Part shown: piece after piece, positions 8,292 through 16,475 of the stretch
Layout of the letters: each line of letters starts with the position of its first letter
Numbering within the stretch: the stretch's first letter is position 1
Source of the DNA: Ruegeria arenilitoris
GTDB taxonomy: Bacteria > Pseudomonadota > Alphaproteobacteria > Rhodobacterales > Rhodobacteraceae
NCBI RefSeq assembly: GCF_013030265.1
Contig: NZ_WPZQ01000013.1
Location: forward strand, 62,001 to 126,000
Direction: 5' to 3'
Length of the DNA stretch: 64,000 nucleotides
Made by a program: the position numbers and the translations under genes
The notes under the pieces: generated by a model
Told to the model about the DNA's origin: nothing
The model's input: the letters and a program-made list of their open reading frames with translations, nothing else
Database searches by the model: none

Positions 8292-9106
8292 TCCGTTTTG
8301 TTTTTAGCTTTTTTCTTTGTATTTCATTGCTGGCCACTGCGTCCCTAGCCCAAACCGGTAACAAACGCAGGCTGACCGACCGGGATGATCTGTATGGCTG
8401 GGAAGCGATTGGCCGCCTTGATATCGGCAAGCAATCCTTTTGTACTGGCACATTGATTGCACAGGATCTGGTGCTGACCGCCGCGCATTGCGCGTTGGAT
8501 AAGAAAACCGGTAAGCCCTATGTCCCCGGTGAGGTGACTTTCCGGGCCGGTCTCAGTGACGGAGAGGCGCTGGCAGAGCGCAAGGTCGTGCAAATAGCAG
8601 CTCATCCGGATTATGCAGCTAACGCGCCGCTGTCGCCCGAGAGTATTCGGGCAGATGTGGCGTTGATGCGGTTGGAACAACCGATTCCATATTCAATCGC
8701 CGACCCGTTTGCGTTGCACAATGGCCGGGTTGCCGGAAACGAAATCAGCATTGCCTCATATGGGCGTGGACGGTCCGAGGCGATCACCCGCCAACGGTCC
8801 TGTCGAATTCTGGAAAGGCGACAGGGACTGATCACTTTCGATTGCGACATCACCTTTGGATCCTCGGGGTCGGCTATTCTGGCCAAGAGCGGACCTCGCT
8901 GGCAGATTCTGTCGGTTGTTTCGGCGGTCTATTCGGATGGGCGTCGCAAGGTTGGTTTTGGTATGGAGTTGGCCGACATCGTTTCCGGCCTCAAGGCGGA
9001 TATGCGTCGTGATGCGCCAAAACCCAAAGCCTCGATCCGCCGGCTGCAGGTGGGATCGGGCAAGTCCAGTTCCGGGGCAAAATTCATCAGTTCCGGCGGG
9101 TCTTGA
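8288..9106 (+). CDS. secreted trypsin-like serine protease (second of a tandem pair)
   Basis: 272 residues, clearly paralogous to the preceding gene: shared FCTG-LI, LVLTAAHC, DIAL/DVAL and C-x-(I/V)-x-FGSSG blocks. Signal peptide MIRFVFSFFLCISLLATASLAQ. Triad His67, Asp123 and Ser193 (GSSGSAIL). It overlaps the upstream stop by ATGA, so the two are co-translated. Two similar exported proteases in one operon suggest a duplication; substrate unknown. Confidence 0.85.
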   Translation: MIRFVFSFFLCISLLATASLAQTGNKRRLTDRDDLYGWEAIGRLDIGKQSFCTGTLIAQDLVLTAAHCALDKKTGKPYVPGEVTFRAGLSDGEALAERKVVQIAAHPDYAANAPLSPESIRADVALMRLEQPIPYSIADPFALHNGRVAGNEISIASYGRGRSEAITRQRSCRILERRQGLITFDCDITFGSSGSAILAKSGPRWQILSVVSAVYSDGRRKVGFGMELADIVSGLKADMRRDAPKPKASIRRLQVGSGKSSSGAKFISSGGS

Positions 9107-9136
9107 ACTCAATCAGATTGCTACCCATGTGAATTG

Positions 9137-9165
9137 TACCGGATCGCCACAAACGGGGTCCGGTA
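9137..9165 (+). promoter_or_regulatory. hairpin in the hsp20 upstream region
   Basis: TACCGGA (9137-9143) and TCCGGTA (9159-9165) form a 7-bp stem about 70 bases before the hsp20 start. It could terminate the protease transcript or belong to a heat-shock leader, but I see no ROSE-type pairing with the Shine-Dalgarno GAGGA (9219-9223). Confidence 0.3.
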
Positions 9166-9231
9166 TTCATCACCGCCCGTCCGAATGGAGGGCAAGACAT
9201 CGTTAATCGCTCAAGAATGAGGATACGAAAC

Positions 9232-9699
9232 ATGCGTAGTTTTGATTTTGCACCGCTGCACCGCGCCACTATCGGTTTTGACCAGATCGCCGACATGATG
9301 GACCGTGTTCTGACCAATGACGTGGCTCAGCCCAGCTATCCCCCGTATAACATCGAAAAAACCGATGCTGACACCTACCGTATCTCGGTGGCAGTCGCCG
9401 GTTTTTCGGAATCCGATCTGTCGGTCGAAGTGAAGGAAAACTCCCTCGTCGTTTCAGGTAAGAAAGCCGCCGAAGACAAAGAGCGCAGCTATCTGCACCG
9501 TGGCATCGCCACCCGCGCGTTCGAGCGTCGTTTCGCACTGGCCGATCATGTGCGCGTCACCGGCGCCAGCCATGAGAATGGCATGCTGCACATCGATCTG
9601 AAGCGTGAAGTGCCCGAAGCACTAAAGCCGCGCCGGATCGAGATTTCTTCGGAAAAGGCGATTGAAAAGGACGTCGTCGACGCCAAAGCCGTCAACTAA
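9232..9699 (+). CDS. Hsp20-family small heat-shock protein (IbpA-like)
   Basis: ATP-independent holdase that traps unfolding proteins. I chose ATG 9232 because GAGGA (9219-9223) precedes it by 8 bases and MRSFDFAPLHRATIGFDQI is the typical IbpA-like start. An ATG at 9217 would overlap the Shine-Dalgarno. The alpha-crystallin domain spans about residues 35-130 (YNIEKTDADTYRISVAVAGF; LADHVRVTGASHENGMLHIDL). The tail after KPRRIEI is short and charged. It converges on the Hsp70-type gene, with two hairpins between. Confidence 0.92.
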   Translation: MRSFDFAPLHRATIGFDQIADMMDRVLTNDVAQPSYPPYNIEKTDADTYRISVAVAGFSESDLSVEVKENSLVVSGKKAAEDKERSYLHRGIATRAFERRFALADHVRVTGASHENGMLHIDLKREVPEALKPRRIEISSEKAIEKDVVDAKAVN

Positions 9700-9717
9700 T
9701 TCGGCAAACGCAGAAGC

Positions 9718-9749
9718 TGCGGTAATCGCTTCCTCCCAAGGTTACCGCA
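9718..9749. terminator. hairpin 1 between hsp20 and the Hsp70-type gene
   Basis: Perfect 8-bp stem TGCGGTAA (9718-9725) / TTACCGCA (9742-9749) with a 16-base loop, directly downstream of hsp20. No T run, so termination is uncertain. Confidence 0.4.
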
Positions 9750-9750
9750 A

Positions 9751-9778
9751 CGCCCCGTGCTCCTCCAGGCGCGGGGCG
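9751..9778. terminator. hairpin 2 between hsp20 and the Hsp70-type gene
   Basis: CGCCCCG (9751-9757) pairs with CGGGGCG (9772-9778), and the stem extends inward with G-T wobbles to about 11 bp around a 6-base loop. It lies between convergent genes and could serve both strands, though neither side has a long T run. Confidence 0.5.
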
Positions 9779-9794
9779 AAATTCGTTTCGGCTG

Positions 9795-11042
9795 CTAGCG
9801 GTTGGCCGCGATGGACAATCCATCCGTCACAGCAGTGAACACTTCAGAAAATGTATGCTGTGCCTCGGGAAAAACGGCCTTGAGCGTTCCTGCGACAGTC
9901 GACATCAGGCTGGATCCGCCGACATAGACGATACGATCGACCTGTGCAGCGTTCACGCCAGCAAGCCGCAGGGTTTCTGAAACACCTTCGGTCAGCTTCT
10001 TTGAATGTGTTTCGAGTATTTGGTCCAGTGCTTCAGGTGCTACGGGTACGGTCAGATTTCGCTCAACCTGGTCCAGTTCAATCAACGGGCTGGAGTCGTG
10101 GTTGTTGGCCGCGATCTTTCCGTGTTCGACAGCAAAGGCAAGCTCGTGACCCAATTCGTCCCTGAGGACGGTGGACAGGCGCGCCAGCTTCCCGGGTTCT
10201 TCGGCCAGCCGAGCCATCTCATCCGCCATGCGCTGGTTCTGCGGCGTGTAGAGAAATGGAATCTTCTCCCAGGTGGCAAGATCACCAAAAATCGCGGCAG
10301 GGGCAGGTGTTGTACCCGGGCCGATCACCTTGCGCAGAAGCGTTCCTTTGCCCAGTAGGGGCATGACCAGATCAACGCTGATTGACCGGTCGAAATCCGT
10401 GCCACCGATGCGAACACCGTGATTGGCAAGAATTTCAATGCCCTCGGGGCGCGAGCGAAACAGGGAGAAGTCGGATGTACCACCTCCGATATCTGCGATT
10501 AGTCCGATCTGGTCCGGGTGATCTAATGCGCCGCTGGAAATGGCTGCAGCAACGGGTTCGGGCATGAAGTCGATATGCTTGAATCCTGCCGCAAGATAAC
10601 ACGCCCGCAAATCTGCTTCGGCCTGATCTTCGCGGGGATCGCCGGTGCCATGAAAAACAACCGGGCGTCCCGATAGCACGGCGTCGATTGGGCGGCCGGC
10701 CTGGGTTTCAGCGCGGGTTTTGATCTGCTTCAGAAAGCGCGAAATGATATCGACGAATGTCACCCGCTCATTCAGTATCTGGCGCTTTTCATGCATCAGA
10801 CTGGTGCCCAAAACGCGTTTGAGCGCACGCATGAAACGTCCTTCGGCCCCGTCAAGCAGTGCCGCGTTTGCTGGCTCTCCAATCAGCGTTTTCCGGGTTT
10901 CAAAATCAAAGAAGAACGTCGTCGGCAGAGTGAATTGCCCGGCTTCCATTTCAACAAGTTGCGGTTTTCCATCGACCAGATAACCCGCTGCCGAGTTGGA
11001 GGTTCCAAAATCAATGCCCAATACGGGGTCATGATGTGCCAT
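9795..11042 (-). CDS. Hsp70-family protein of the YegD type
   Basis: 415 residues made almost only of the actin-like ATPase domain. ATP-binding motifs are LGIDFGTSNSAAGYL (N-terminus), LIADIGGGTSDFSLF (phosphate 2) and RIVYVGGSSLMS (adenosine loop). The DnaK C-terminal peptide-binding domain is missing, as in YegD, so its client mechanism is unclear. It lies tail to tail with hsp20. Start ATG at 11042. Confidence 0.9.
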   Translation of the reverse strand: MAHHDPVLGIDFGTSNSAAGYLVDGKPQLVEMEAGQFTLPTTFFFDFETRKTLIGEPANAALLDGAEGRFMRALKRVLGTSLMHEKRQILNERVTFVDIISRFLKQIKTRAETQAGRPIDAVLSGRPVVFHGTGDPREDQAEADLRACYLAAGFKHIDFMPEPVAAAISSGALDHPDQIGLIADIGGGTSDFSLFRSRPEGIEILANHGVRIGGTDFDRSISVDLVMPLLGKGTLLRKVIGPGTTPAPAAIFGDLATWEKIPFLYTPQNQRMADEMARLAEEPGKLARLSTVLRDELGHELAFAVEHGKIAANNHDSSPLIELDQVERNLTVPVAPEALDQILETHSKKLTEGVSETLRLAGVNAAQVDRIVYVGGSSLMSTVAGTLKAVFPEAQHTFSEVFTAVTDGLSIAANR

Positions 11043-11143
11043 GCCCGAATCCTCCCGATGAATTTTGCGAAAGGCGCCTGTTTATGGGCATGTAAAAAAG
11101 GCGTCAAGCGGGAACACTCGACGCCCTTCAGATGTGTTGTGGA

Positions 11144-13327
11144 TCAGTTTCCGGCGGTCACAGACCCGATGGACCAGAACATCGTCTCGCCCGACGCGTC
11201 ATCGACGCCGTCATTATCGGTCATAACGAATGCCTCGCCCGAAGGCAGGATCGCCAGGCCTTCGATCTTGTCCAGAACGTAGCCGCCGGTCGAGGTCAGG
11301 TCGGGCAGCAGGTCGCGGACCTCTTCCTTGGTGACCACTGGCAACTCACTACCCAGCGGGGCTGGGGTCATTTCAGACAGAGGGATGCGGTAGATCTTTT
11401 TGGTCACGGCGCGGTGGTCGTGCTGATTGTCGCGCTCGATGACATAGACATGGTCACCGAAGGCCACGATTTCCGACAGGCCGACCCAGCCTTTTTCGGG
11501 ATCTGCCTTGGGGTAGTGCACAGCACCCCATTCCTTGGTGCCCAAATTGTACGCGACCAGTTTCACGTGGTTTTCCGGGTCGTCCTTCCATTCGCGTTGA
11601 ACGGCCATCCACAGGGTGTCGCCGACCTTGGTGATGCCCTCGAAACCGAAACGCTTCTCGACCGCCATCAGTTCCGGCGGCAGGCCGATTTCACCCTTGC
11701 GATCCTTGATCTTGCCTTCGGCTGAGACGTGGTAGATCGCGTGCGGGATAACACGGCCGGTCCGGCCTTCGGAGGCAACGTAGAAGCCACCCTTGCCGTC
11801 CAGTGTGATGCCTTCCAGATCCAGCTTCTGCGCCGGGTTTCCATCCTGACGGTGAATGCGGATCACGTCCACGATGCGGGCCGGTTGCTGGCTGGGGTCG
11901 ATCTTGAAGATCGACGGCTGGAAGCCATAAAAGCTGTCGTTGACCGCATAGATCATGCCGTCCTCATCAGCGACCAGACCTGACAGAGCACCCCAACCGA
12001 TCAGCTCATCCGCGCCTTCTGAGGTCAGATGCGGATAGCTGGCGGCGGCGTCCTGATACTCAAAAATCGAGACATGCGCACGCGGGCCGCCATCTTCGAT
12101 CAGGTCCTTTTCGTTTGCCGAGACCAGCAGATTGCGCTCGGGGATGGCAACATAACCTTCCGGCCCAACGCCTGAAGGCAGCAGCTGTTTCAGAACCGGG
12201 TTGGCAGGATCGGTGGCGTCATACACACCCACGACCGAAGCGCGTTCGGCGCCCACAAAGATCATCGGCGTACCCCCAAAGGTGGCAGCGGTCACGCTTT
12301 CAGGCTCTACGCCCTTAGCGTCCGAGCGTTTGTCGGGGTAGTGGCCGATCTGGATTATTGCTTTCTCGAAATCGGTGCCGTTTTCGTAAACAACGGTGCC
12401 GTCCTTGTGGAAGATCGTCCAGCCGCGCGAGCCGCCTTTGTAGTCGCCTTCGTTGGCGGTGGCGAAGTGGTTGTCGTCGATCCATTTCACCGCATCCGGC
12501 TCACGCAGGCGGCCCTTTTGGCTTTCGGTGAAGATCAGCGCGCCGCGTTCATCTGTGGCGTCGATACCTTCCAGATCCACGCTACCCGCCGAGAAATGGC
12601 TGACCACGTTGCCGTCCTTGTCGACCACCGCGATGTGGTTGTTTTCCTGCAGAGTGACGACGGTTTCGCCCAGAGCGTTGATGTCCACGAATTCCGGTTC
12701 TGGGTCAGTAGGTGCAACTTCGGCCAGACCGGTCAGCGACGCCATTGTCATGCCCGCGCAATCCAGCGCGCCATCTTTCAGCGGCACCAGCGCCAACGAT
12801 CCGGCAGGCATTTGCGGGATAACACCGTCGTTCAGGTCTTCGTCTCGCTCGTTCTCGATTGCCGCGGCAATAAAGCTGCCATCCGGGGCGATGGCGACGC
12901 TATCGGGCTGACCGCCCAGATCACAAGCTCCGGTTTCGGCCTTGCCTGCGATATCGACCGAGATCAATTTGCCCGACGGGGCGGTGTAACTTTCCGAAGT
13001 GTTCACGCCCACAAAAGCCGTCGCACCAACAATCCCGACCGATGTTGGTTCGCCGCCCACATCCATCGCGCCCAGAGGCGACGGGTTTGCGGGGTCGGAG
13101 ATGTCGACCATGCCGATCACACCCAGCGGGCTGTCGGTGTAGACCAGCGTCATGCCGTCCGCCGTCGCTGCGATGATCTCGGGCGAGGTCTCACGTTCGG
13201 TATCAGCTCCCTCGGCCATGTTCTTGACAACGGGGAAAGACGCAATTCGGTTGAAATTCATTTCTGCCGCAGCCTGACCGGCGGTCAGGGCAAGGGCAGA
13301 TGTCAGGCAGACAAAGCGCAATGACAT
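11144..13327 (-). CDS. exported esterase-like activity of phytase family protein
   Basis: 727 residues with signal peptide MSLRFVCLTSALALTAGQAAA. The N-terminal half has repeated beta-propeller-like blades (DISDPANPSPLG, DATDPANPVLKQL, GVGPEGYVAIPERNLLVSAN). The C-terminal half resembles the phytase-like domain (GLVADEDGMIYAVNDSFYGF, LDLEGITLDGKGGFYVASEG, EGITKVGDTLWMAVQREW, KIEGLAILPSGEAFVMTDND). It is probably periplasmic or secreted and may release phosphate from organic esters. A Pho-box-like repeat lies 60-88 bases upstream of the start (13387-13415), consistent with phosphate starvation control. The exact substrate is unknown. Confidence 0.82.
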   Translation of the reverse strand: MSLRFVCLTSALALTAGQAAAEMNFNRIASFPVVKNMAEGADTERETSPEIIAATADGMTLVYTDSPLGVIGMVDISDPANPSPLGAMDVGGEPTSVGIVGATAFVGVNTSESYTAPSGKLISVDIAGKAETGACDLGGQPDSVAIAPDGSFIAAAIENERDEDLNDGVIPQMPAGSLALVPLKDGALDCAGMTMASLTGLAEVAPTDPEPEFVDINALGETVVTLQENNHIAVVDKDGNVVSHFSAGSVDLEGIDATDERGALIFTESQKGRLREPDAVKWIDDNHFATANEGDYKGGSRGWTIFHKDGTVVYENGTDFEKAIIQIGHYPDKRSDAKGVEPESVTAATFGGTPMIFVGAERASVVGVYDATDPANPVLKQLLPSGVGPEGYVAIPERNLLVSANEKDLIEDGGPRAHVSIFEYQDAAASYPHLTSEGADELIGWGALSGLVADEDGMIYAVNDSFYGFQPSIFKIDPSQQPARIVDVIRIHRQDGNPAQKLDLEGITLDGKGGFYVASEGRTGRVIPHAIYHVSAEGKIKDRKGEIGLPPELMAVEKRFGFEGITKVGDTLWMAVQREWKDDPENHVKLVAYNLGTKEWGAVHYPKADPEKGWVGLSEIVAFGDHVYVIERDNQHDHRAVTKKIYRIPLSEMTPAPLGSELPVVTKEEVRDLLPDLTSTGGYVLDKIEGLAILPSGEAFVMTDNDGVDDASGETMFWSIGSVTAGN

Positions 13328-13386
13328 CGGTTGGTATCCTCTCTCACTTGGATGAGAGGGGGATGAACGCGGGTCATTTCAGGGAT

Positions 13387-13415
13387 GTGACGGTTTGTCT
13401 GCAGTTTTGTGACAA
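13387..13415 (-). promoter_or_regulatory. candidate Pho box upstream of the phytase-like gene
   Basis: On the minus strand three 7-mers are spaced exactly 11 bases apart: TTGTCAC, CTGCAGA and CCGTCAC, with AAAA and CAAA between. PhoB sites are 7-bp repeats close to CTGTCAT/C with 4-bp AT-rich spacers. The outer two units fit well and the middle one is degenerate. The position, 60 bases before the start codon of a phosphoesterase-like gene, fits activation. Confidence 0.55.
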
Positions 13416-13456
13416 ACCGAATGGCCCCGGCACGTTTGCGCCAGGGCCTTGTTGGA

Positions 13457-14932
13457 TCAGACCGACAGGCAGACGTATTTCATCTCAAGATAGTCTTCCA
13501 TGCCGTGATGGCTGCCTTCGCGACCCAGGCCGGACTGTTTGACGCCGCCAAACGGGCCAAGCTCGGTTGAGATGATGCCTGTGTTCACGCCTACGATGCC
13601 GTACTCCAGCGCCTCGGCTACTTTGTAGACCCGGCTGAGGTCCTTGGCGTAGAAATATGAAGCCAGACCAAAAATGGTGTCATTGGCCATGGCGATCACG
13701 TCGTCTTCGTCCTCAAACTTGAACAGCGGTGCCAGCGGGCCAAAGGTCTCGTCCTGCGCAACCATCATGTCCTGCGTTACACCGGTCACGATGGTGGGCT
13801 GGAAGAAAGTACCACCCAGATCATGTGGCAGACCGCCGGTCAGAACTGCGCCGCCCTTGTCGGTCACGTCCTTGATGTGTTCCTCGACCTTAGCAACTGC
13901 TTCTTCGTTGATCAGCGGGCCGGTGGTTGTGCCCTCGGCCAAACCGTCGCCGATTTTCAACGCTTCAACAGCGGCTTTCAGCTTGGCTGCGAATTCATCG
14001 TAAACGCCCGCCTGTACATAGATCCGGTTGGCGCAGACGCAGGTCTGGCCGTTATTGCGGAACTTGCACAGCATCGCGCCTTCGACGGCTGCATCCAGAT
14101 CGGCATCGTCGAACACGATGAACGGCGCGTTGCCGCCCAGCTCCATCGAGCATTTCATGACCTGATCGGCGGCCTGTTTCAGCAGGATGCGGCCCACTTC
14201 GGTCGAGCCGGTAAAGGTCAGTTTACGCACGCCGGGGTTTTCGCAGAATTCCTTGCCGATCTCGCTGGCGCTGGAGGATGGCAGAACGTTGAACACGCCG
14301 GCTGGGATGCCGGCCTGTTCCGCAAGAACACCCATAACGAGCGCCGACAGCGGGGTCTCTTTGGCCGGACGGGCGACAAATGCACACCCGGCAGCCAGTG
14401 CCGGAGCCGCCTTGCGGGTTATCATCGCGTTGGGGAAGTTCCAGGGCGTGATCGAAGCCGCAACGCCGATTGGCTGTTTCAGCACCATGATCCGTTTGTC
14501 GCGCTGATGGCCGGGGATTGTCTCACCGTAGACGCGCTTTGCCTCTTCGCCGAAGAATTCGATGAAGGACGCGCCATAGCCGATCTCACCAACGGCTTCG
14601 GCCATCGGCTTGCCCTGCTCGGCGGTCAGGATTTTCCCCAGATCTTCGGCGTTCTCCATCATCAGGTCGTACCAGCGGCGCAGGATCACGGCGCGTTCCT
14701 TGCCGGTCAGCTTGGCCCATTCTTTTTGCGCCGCTTCGGCCTGTGCGATTGCGCCGGCAACCTGCGCGCGGCTCAAGTCTGCGACTTCGGCCACGACATC
14801 CCCGCGTGCCGGGTTGGTTACGGCAAAAGTGCCGTTATCGCCATCCACCCACTGACCGCCAATATAGGCCTTGGTCACCAGCAGATCGGGGTTTTTTAGG
14901 ATCGATTTCAGATCGGTTGTCGCGTCCAGCAT
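13457..14932 (-). CDS. gabD: NAD(P)-dependent succinate-semialdehyde dehydrogenase
   Basis: Oxidises succinate semialdehyde to succinate in GABA-type catabolism. 491 residues, typical of GabD. Motifs: ITPWNFPNAMITRKAAPALAAGC (cofactor site), FTGSTEVG, the general-base Glu in MELGGNAPFIVF, and the catalytic Cys in GQTCVCANRI, a CVCANR form common in SSADHs. GGAGG sits just before the ATG at 14932. There is no GABA transaminase alongside, so the semialdehyde source is not visible. A related semialdehyde substrate is possible. Confidence 0.88.
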   Translation of the reverse strand: MLDATTDLKSILKNPDLLVTKAYIGGQWVDGDNGTFAVTNPARGDVVAEVADLSRAQVAGAIAQAEAAQKEWAKLTGKERAVILRRWYDLMMENAEDLGKILTAEQGKPMAEAVGEIGYGASFIEFFGEEAKRVYGETIPGHQRDKRIMVLKQPIGVAASITPWNFPNAMITRKAAPALAAGCAFVARPAKETPLSALVMGVLAEQAGIPAGVFNVLPSSSASEIGKEFCENPGVRKLTFTGSTEVGRILLKQAADQVMKCSMELGGNAPFIVFDDADLDAAVEGAMLCKFRNNGQTCVCANRIYVQAGVYDEFAAKLKAAVEALKIGDGLAEGTTTGPLINEEAVAKVEEHIKDVTDKGGAVLTGGLPHDLGGTFFQPTIVTGVTQDMMVAQDETFGPLAPLFKFEDEDDVIAMANDTIFGLASYFYAKDLSRVYKVAEALEYGIVGVNTGIISTELGPFGGVKQSGLGREGSHHGMEDYLEMKYVCLSV

Positions 14933-15217
14933 GGGTCAGCCTCCGGCAGTATGGAATTGTTAGCACTCAAACAGATGCCCTTTGGATTGTCTATGGCCAC
15001 CCGTGCGGTCAGATCAATCCAGTTTTCGTATGGTAAACGTGACGATGTTTTGCCTACCGCGCGCATTCACGCGATCTGAGGCCAAAGTGTCAACCCGCCT
15101 ATCTTTTTTCTCCGGAGTTTGCCAAAGTCCTGTTCGTATTTGATGCCCAAGGGGATGTAAATCCACGTAACATTCCCTATCTTATTGGGTACATAAATAA
15201 AAAAAGGGATAGGACAG
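14933..15217. other. 285-base gap between gabD and the accessory operon
   Basis: Divergent control region with no convincing gene. Left part: the gabD Shine-Dalgarno (minus-strand GGAGG). The right part turns AT-rich (about 15170-15205) before the first gene of the eight-gene operon. CCTATC (15176-15181) can pair with GATAGG (15208-15213), which overlaps the ribosome-binding site of the gene at 15218. The stem is only 6 bp with a long loop. I could not define a firm promoter. Confidence 0.5.
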
Positions 15218-16297
15218 ATGTCGAACCAACAGTTTGACGCGTTGATTCAGGAAACGCAGCAAAAAGTGCGCGAAAGCCAGTCGCAGATCGAGGGGCTGAC
15301 ATCCCGGATTGAGGCCGCGCGCTCCAAGATCGGCACCGCCGAGGCCGATATCGACATCGAAAACGCTACGCTGGAAGACATGCATGCCCATACTGATGTG
15401 ATGAATGCCAATATCGCCGAACTGATCATGGGTTTGGACGACGTCACCAGCGCCTTTTCCAAGGATTTTGACGAGATGCGTTCGAAATCGGGTTGGGAGA
15501 CGTTTGTCGGCATTTTCTCGAAAGGCAAATCCGAGTCGATGCGGCAGGAACGTATGCGCACGGCCAATATCGACGACAAGCTTCAGGACCTGATCGCCAA
15601 ATCCGATGTGATCGTGAAGCTGCTCGAAGGACAGTTGGCGGTTCTGGAGGAGCAACGCGTGAAGGTTGAGGAAAACCTGACCGTCACGCTGGACGACCGT
15701 GAGGCGACCGTGGCCGAACTTGAGGCTCTGCGGGCCGAGATTCAGGGTATGGATCCGACGATCATCACTTTGGAGAACAAGATCAGCGTGGAACAGGACG
15801 CCGCCGCACGCACCCAGCTGGAAACCGAACTTGCCGAGCTGAACAAGCAATACAACGCCAAGGTTCAGGAAGAGCAGGTCAAGCTGGCCAAGTCGCAGAC
15901 GCTGGAGCGATACATCGAAAAGGGCAAGACCTGGGTCGATTCACTGCAAAATCAGGCGGCGACGCAGATGGTTCTGATCAATAAGCTGCAGACAGACACG
16001 CAACAGCGCGTCGTGCTGTATGACGCCCTGACCAAATCGCTGAAAACCGCGCAGCAGCAGGACGTGGCCCACCGCATCAACGAGATCGGCGTGCAGACTG
16101 ACCAAGAGGCGCAGACGGCAATGGCCGCCATCGGCACCGCGACCAACCAGAAGATGGCCGACATGCTCGAGGCGCATGAGGACCACATGGTCTTTGCCCG
16201 CGACGTGCTGGAGAAAAAGGCCAAGGCGGATGAACGCTTTGCCCGCCGGTTCGCTTCGATTGTCGAGAAGCATGATAAGAACCTGTATGGTGGGTAG
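15218..16297 (+). CDS. long coiled-coil protein, TelA-like, first gene of an unrecognised operon
   Basis: 359 residues, almost entirely helical and charged, with no signal peptide or membrane span. Heptad-like segments run over about residues 1-75 and 105-240. The middle part, LERYIEKGKTWVDSLQNQA followed by QRVVLYDALTKSLKTAQQQD, loosely recalls TelA-type (toxic anion resistance) helical proteins; that is resemblance, not a firm family call. AGGA precedes the ATG by 3 bases. It overlaps the next small lipoprotein gene by 11 bases. Probably a cytoplasmic scaffold for the membrane and AAA proteins encoded downstream. Confidence 0.6.
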   Translation: MSNQQFDALIQETQQKVRESQSQIEGLTSRIEAARSKIGTAEADIDIENATLEDMHAHTDVMNANIAELIMGLDDVTSAFSKDFDEMRSKSGWETFVGIFSKGKSESMRQERMRTANIDDKLQDLIAKSDVIVKLLEGQLAVLEEQRVKVEENLTVTLDDREATVAELEALRAEIQGMDPTIITLENKISVEQDAAARTQLETELAELNKQYNAKVQEEQVKLAKSQTLERYIEKGKTWVDSLQNQAATQMVLINKLQTDTQQRVVLYDALTKSLKTAQQQDVAHRINEIGVQTDQEAQTAMAAIGTATNQKMADMLEAHEDHMVFARDVLEKKAKADERFARRFASIVEKHDKNLYGG

Positions 16298-16475
16298 AAG
16301 AGTATCGCTTGTCTTTGGGTTTGTAGGCCTTGTTTTCATTGCCCTGATCGCAGCTTGCACTTCGGACTTGTTCAATTGCCAAAGCGAAACCTGTGAACCC
16401 GCCACCAGATCACTTTGCCAGGGAACTTATCGTGCAATCGGAAAAGCTATTGGGGGCATTCTGAAAGGACTATGA
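16287..16475 (+). CDS. 62-residue Cys-rich lipoprotein
   Basis: Starts at ATG 16287, inside the end of the upstream gene, and ends with an ATGA overlap onto the next. N-terminus MVGRRVSLVFGFVGLVFIAL is a typical lipoprotein signal, with lipobox I-A-A-C at residues 22-25. The mature peptide of 38 residues holds three further Cys (CTSDLFNC, SETC, RSLC) and a Gly-rich amphipathic end AIGKAIGGILKGL. Its position within a translationally coupled chain argues that it is real. Function unknown; possibly a small envelope-anchored partner of the operon's membrane proteins. Confidence 0.6.
   Translation: MVGRRVSLVFGFVGLVFIALIAACTSDLFNCQSETCEPATRSLCQGTYRAIGKAIGGILKGL

Noticed and set aside
7500..9106. 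Idea that the two proteases are catalytically dead because GDSGGP is altered
   Set aside because: Ser of GxSG, His of TAAHC and the Asp of D-(I/V)-AL are all present in both.
12341..13324. 327-codon open frame on the + strand
   Set aside because: Antisense shadow of the phytase-like gene; no start context, no homology, Val/Asp/Arg-rich composition typical of reversed G+C-rich codons.
13823..14899. 358-codon open frame on the + strand
   Set aside because: Antisense to gabD, whose motifs are unmistakable.
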